Under the pieces are notes generated by a model. That model made no database searches. It was not told the DNA's origin and worked only from the letters and a program-made list of their open reading frames with translations. A program made the translations under genes and the position numbers. From SURF-55 sp040755195 (lineage in GTDB: Bacteria; Bacillota; Desulfotomaculia; Desulfotomaculales; Ammonificaceae), in assembly GCA_040755195.1 (NCBI GenBank), contig JBFMBL010000055.1:1-16286 (forward strand): a stretch of DNA of 16,286 nt. Direction: 5' to 3'. Of the stretch, positions 13,586-16,286 are shown one piece after another (within the stretch, counting starts at the first letter, position 1; each line of letters starts with the position of its first letter).

Positions 13586-14056
13586 GTGCCGCGTAAAGGA
13601 CCAGTTCCGCGGCGCGAGGTATTGCCGGATCCGGTGTATCAAAGCCGGTTGCTTACAAAGCTTGTCAACCAGATCATGCAGCAGGGGAAGAAAAGCATTG
13701 CCGAGCAAATCTGTTATGGCGCTTTTGACATTATAAAAGAAAAGACCGGCAAGAATCCGCTTGAGGTTTTCGACCAGGCAATGAGAAACGTTATGCCGGT
13801 TCTCGAAGTGAGAGCGCGGCGTGTAGGCGGCGCCAACTATCAGGTGCCGGTAGAGGTTCGTCCCGCAAGGAGGCAGACCTTGGCAATCCGCTGGCTTACC
13901 AATTTTTCGAGGCAGCGCGCGGGTAAAACCATGGAAGAGAAGTTGGCGGCGGAAATAATGGACGCCGCTCAGGGTGTCGGCAGCACGTTTAAGAAGAAGG
14001 AAGACACCCACAGAATGGCTGAAGCAAACAAGGCTTTTGCGCACTATCGCTGGTAA
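13586..14056 (+). CDS. rpsG: 30S ribosomal protein S7
   Basis: The 156-residue S7, the primary assembly protein of the 30S head, which contacts the E-site tRNA region. The sequence is full length and canonical: PRKGPVPRREVLPDP at the start, the SRLLTKLVNQIMQQGKKS helix, the RRVGGANYQVPVEVR beta-hairpin (about residues 75-91) and the C-terminal KKEDTHRMAEANKAFAHYRW. GTG at 13586 is the start, preceded by AAGGGGGGA (13572-13580). fusA follows 15 bases after the stop, so the two are co-transcribed. The 198-base spacer before it contains the palindromic element. Confidence 0.98.
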   Translation: MPRKGPVPRREVLPDPVYQSRLLTKLVNQIMQQGKKSIAEQICYGAFDIIKEKTGKNPLEVFDQAMRNVMPVLEVRARRVGGANYQVPVEVRPARRQTLAIRWLTNFSRQRAGKTMEEKLAAEIMDAAQGVGSTFKKKEDTHRMAEANKAFAHYRW

Positions 14057-14071
14057 AGGGGGTGCTGAGGT

Positions 14072-16147
14072 ATGGCGCGACAGTTTCCGCTCGAAAGAAC
14101 GAGAAACATTGGAATAATGGCACACATTGATGCCGGGAAGACCACGACAACCGAGCGTATTCTGTTTTACACCGGTAAAGTACATCGAATCGGTGAGGTA
14201 GACGACGGTGCTGCGACGATGGACTGGATGGTGCAGGAGCAGGAGCGCGGGATTACCATTACCTCAGCAGCTACTACCTGTTATTGGCGGGATTACCGTA
14301 TAAATATTATCGACACACCAGGGCACGTGGATTTCACAGTTGAAGTAGAGCGGTCGTTACGCGTGCTTGATGGAGCAGTAGCGGTATTTTGCTCTGTCGG
14401 CGGCGTAGAACCACAGAGTGAAACGGTCTGGCGTCAGGCGGACAAGTACGGAGTTCCACGCATTGCTTATATAAACAAAATGGATCGAACGGGAGCCGAC
14501 TTTTTCCGAAGCTTGAATATGATTAAGGAGCGTTTGGGGGGGAATCCTGTAGCGATACAGATTCCCATTGGTGTTGAAGATACCTTTAATGGCGTGATCG
14601 ATCTGATAAGAGAAAAGGCACTGGTTTACCTTGATGATCTGGGTACGGTTCGAGAAGAAACTGCGATTCCTGCCGAAATGAAGGAGTTGGTTGCCCAATA
14701 CCGCGAGCGGTTGATTGAGGTTGTGGCGGAAGCCGACGAAGACTTGATGATGAAGTACCTGGAAACGCAACCCTTTACCGTTGAAGAGATTAACCGGGGT
14801 TTGCGGAAGGCGACTTTAGCCGTTAAGGCTATTCCGGTTCTTTGTGGTTCTTCTTACCGCAATAAAGGTGTTCAACCCCTGCTCGATGCCATCGTTGATT
14901 TCCTACCTGCTCCTACCGATATTCCTCCGGTAAGCGGCGTGGATCCTGAAACGGGTCGAGAGGACCGCCGTCTTGCGCGGGACGATGCACCGTTTTCGGC
15001 ACTGGCGTTTAAAATCATGGCCGATCCTTACGTAGGCAAGTTGACCTTTTTCAGGGTGTATTCCGGCTGGCTCAAGTCGGGTTCCTATATTTATAACTCC
15101 ACCAAAAGAAAACGGGAGCGTGTCGGCAGGTTACTGCAAATGCATGCCAACCACCGCGAGGAGATCAGCGAGGTGTATGCCGGGGACATTGTCGGCGCCG
15201 TGGGACTGAAATTCACTACAACCGGTGACACACTTTGTGACGAAGAGCATCCGATCGTGCTTGAAGCGATGGATTTTCCGGAACCTGTGATTTCCGTCGC
15301 CATCGAACCGAAGACGAAAGTGGACCAGGATAAAATGGGGCAGGCCCTGACGCGCCTGACGGAAGAAGACCCGACCTTTCGCGTTCACGTTGATCCGGAA
15401 ACCGGGCAAACCATCATTCAAGGTATGGGGGAACTCCATCTCGAGATAATTGTGGACCGGTTATTGCGGGAGTTTAAGGTGGGAGCCAATGTGGGCAAAC
15501 CACAGGTGGCCTACCGGGAGACGATTACCAGGCGGGCAAAGGCGGACGGCAGGTTTATCCGTCAGAGCGGCGGACGCGGACAATACGGTCATGTTGTGAT
15601 AGAATTGGAACCCCGAAAACCGGGGGAAGGCTTTCTTTTTACCAACAAGGTCGTCGGGGGCGCGGTTCCGAAAGAGTATATTCCGGCCGTTGAAGCAGGT
15701 GTCCGGGAAGCATTAGAAAGCGGGGTGCTAGCCGGCTACCCGGTAATTGACGTAGGCGTTACTCTGCTCGACGGTTCCTACCATGAGGTTGACTCCTCAG
15801 AAATGGCGTTTAAAATCGCAGGGTCGATGGCTCTAAGGGAGGCTTTAACCCGGGCGGCGTCAATTATGCTGGAGCCTATGATGAAAATTGAAGTCATTAC
15901 GTCTGAGGAATATACCGGCGATGTTATCGGCGATCTTAACAGCAGGCGGGCGCATATCGAGGATATCGAAGTAAGGGGCGTCAACAGAGTTATTCGTTCT
16001 TACGTGCCGCTTGCAGAGATGTTCGGGTATGCCACGTCTCTCCGCTCCCAGACACAGGGGAGGGGAACCTACACAATGCAGTTTGATCATTATGCTGAAG
16101 TACCGCGGAACATCACGGAAAAAATTACCCAAAAATATCGGATGTAA
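14072..16147 (+). CDS. fusA: Translation elongation factor G
   Basis: The 691-residue EF-G, the GTPase that drives translocation and, with RRF, ribosome recycling. GTPase motifs are intact: AHIDAGKTTTT (17-27), the switch I region ending ERGITITSAA, DTPGH (81-85), NKMD (135-138) and a CGSSYRNKGVQ version of the G5 loop (about 263-273), where SAF(K/R) is more common. Domains II-V follow in normal order, with the domain IV stretch RQSGGRGQYGHVVIE and the C-terminal RSQTQGRGTYTMQFDHY. The ATG at 14072 has AAAGGGGGTG from 14056 upstream, overlapping the rpsG stop. Its gap of 21 bases to tuf indicates co-transcription. It reads as the housekeeping copy rather than a resistance or stress paralogue. 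Confidence 0.98.
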   Translation: MARQFPLERTRNIGIMAHIDAGKTTTTERILFYTGKVHRIGEVDDGAATMDWMVQEQERGITITSAATTCYWRDYRINIIDTPGHVDFTVEVERSLRVLDGAVAVFCSVGGVEPQSETVWRQADKYGVPRIAYINKMDRTGADFFRSLNMIKERLGGNPVAIQIPIGVEDTFNGVIDLIREKALVYLDDLGTVREETAIPAEMKELVAQYRERLIEVVAEADEDLMMKYLETQPFTVEEINRGLRKATLAVKAIPVLCGSSYRNKGVQPLLDAIVDFLPAPTDIPPVSGVDPETGREDRRLARDDAPFSALAFKIMADPYVGKLTFFRVYSGWLKSGSYIYNSTKRKRERVGRLLQMHANHREEISEVYAGDIVGAVGLKFTTTGDTLCDEEHPIVLEAMDFPEPVISVAIEPKTKVDQDKMGQALTRLTEEDPTFRVHVDPETGQTIIQGMGELHLEIIVDRLLREFKVGANVGKPQVAYRETITRRAKADGRFIRQSGGRGQYGHVVIELEPRKPGEGFLFTNKVVGGAVPKEYIPAVEAGVREALESGVLAGYPVIDVGVTLLDGSYHEVDSSEMAFKIAGSMALREALTRAASIMLEPMMKIEVITSEEYTGDVIGDLNSRRAHIEDIEVRGVNRVIRSYVPLAEMFGYATSLRSQTQGRGTYTMQFDHYAEVPRNITEKITQKYRM

Positions 16148-16168
16148 TTTTTAAGGAGGAAGGAATTC

Positions 16169-16286
16169 ATGGCCAAGCAGAAATTTGTTCGGACGAAGCC
16201 GCACGTAAACATCGGGACGATCGGGCACGTAGACCACGGCAAGACGACGCTGACGGCGGCGATAACCCTGGTATTGTCCAAGAAGG
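16169..16286 (+). CDS. tuf: Translation elongation factor Tu (partial, 5' end)
   Basis: Only the first 39 codons are present before the window ends. They read as the EF-Tu N-terminus with KPHVNIGTIGHVDHGKTTLT, including the P-loop GHVDHGKT (residues 19-26). EF-Tu carries aminoacyl-tRNA to the ribosome. The ATG at 16169 has a strong AAGGAGG (16153-16159) 9 bases upstream. Its place directly after fusA is the standard str operon order. Confidence 0.97.
   Translation, partial: MAKQKFVRTKPHVNIGTIGHVDHGKTTLTAAITLVLSKK

Overview
The window looks like a chromosomal segment from a spore-forming, moderately GC-rich Bacillota, most like the Desulfotomaculia/Peptococcaceae group. The support is two CotF-like spore coat genes, strong AAGGAGG-type ribosome binding sites, frequent GTG/TTG starts, and an RpoB/RpoC of Gram-positive length. 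The taxonomic call is inference from protein character, not from a search. There is a 100-base run of N at 12896-12995, so this is a scaffold with an assembly gap.

Layout. 1-200: a tRNA-Leu(UAA) with its own promoter and terminator. 200-740: a non-coding stretch with a diverged repeat copy, a perfect 13-bp inverted repeat and a consensus promoter giving a ~180-nt leader. 741-3467: a P-type Ca2+-transporting ATPase. 3603-3905: a small zinc-ribbon protein with a His/Asp-rich tail. 3956-4043: a promoter followed almost at once by a terminator. 4105-4266, minus strand: a 53-residue solitary Flp-type pilin. 4482-4945: two short CotF-like coat genes transcribed away from the pilin and closed by a terminator. 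5036-8765: promoter, long leader and rpoB. 8921-12463: rpoC. 12531-12782: the L7Ae-like K-turn-binding protein (YbxF), with its own promoter and a strong terminator. 13013 to the end: rpsL, rpsG, fusA and the first 39 codons of tuf.

The right-hand 11 kb is the conserved rpoBC-str transcription and translation cluster. Its genes are ordinary and look intact: RNA polymerase catalytic and zinc residues, S12 functional lysines and EF-G GTPase motifs are all present. The unusual parts are the arrangement and the spacers. rpoB is preceded by coat, pilin and ATPase genes rather than rplJ-rplL, and it has its own promoter. The rpoB-rpoC, ybxF-rpsL and rpsL-rpsG junctions each carry a repeat or palindromic element. 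A terminator separates ybxF from rpsL. Five consecutive core genes start with GTG or TTG.

I did not find a complete, clearly new multigene system. The items most worth following up are the ~118-bp palindromic element between rpsL and rpsG, the orphan pilin facing coat genes across two matching palindromes, the predicted ~50-nt transcript at 3990-4040, the heptad repeat between rpoB and rpoC, and the 40-bp repeat pair at 241 and 12842.
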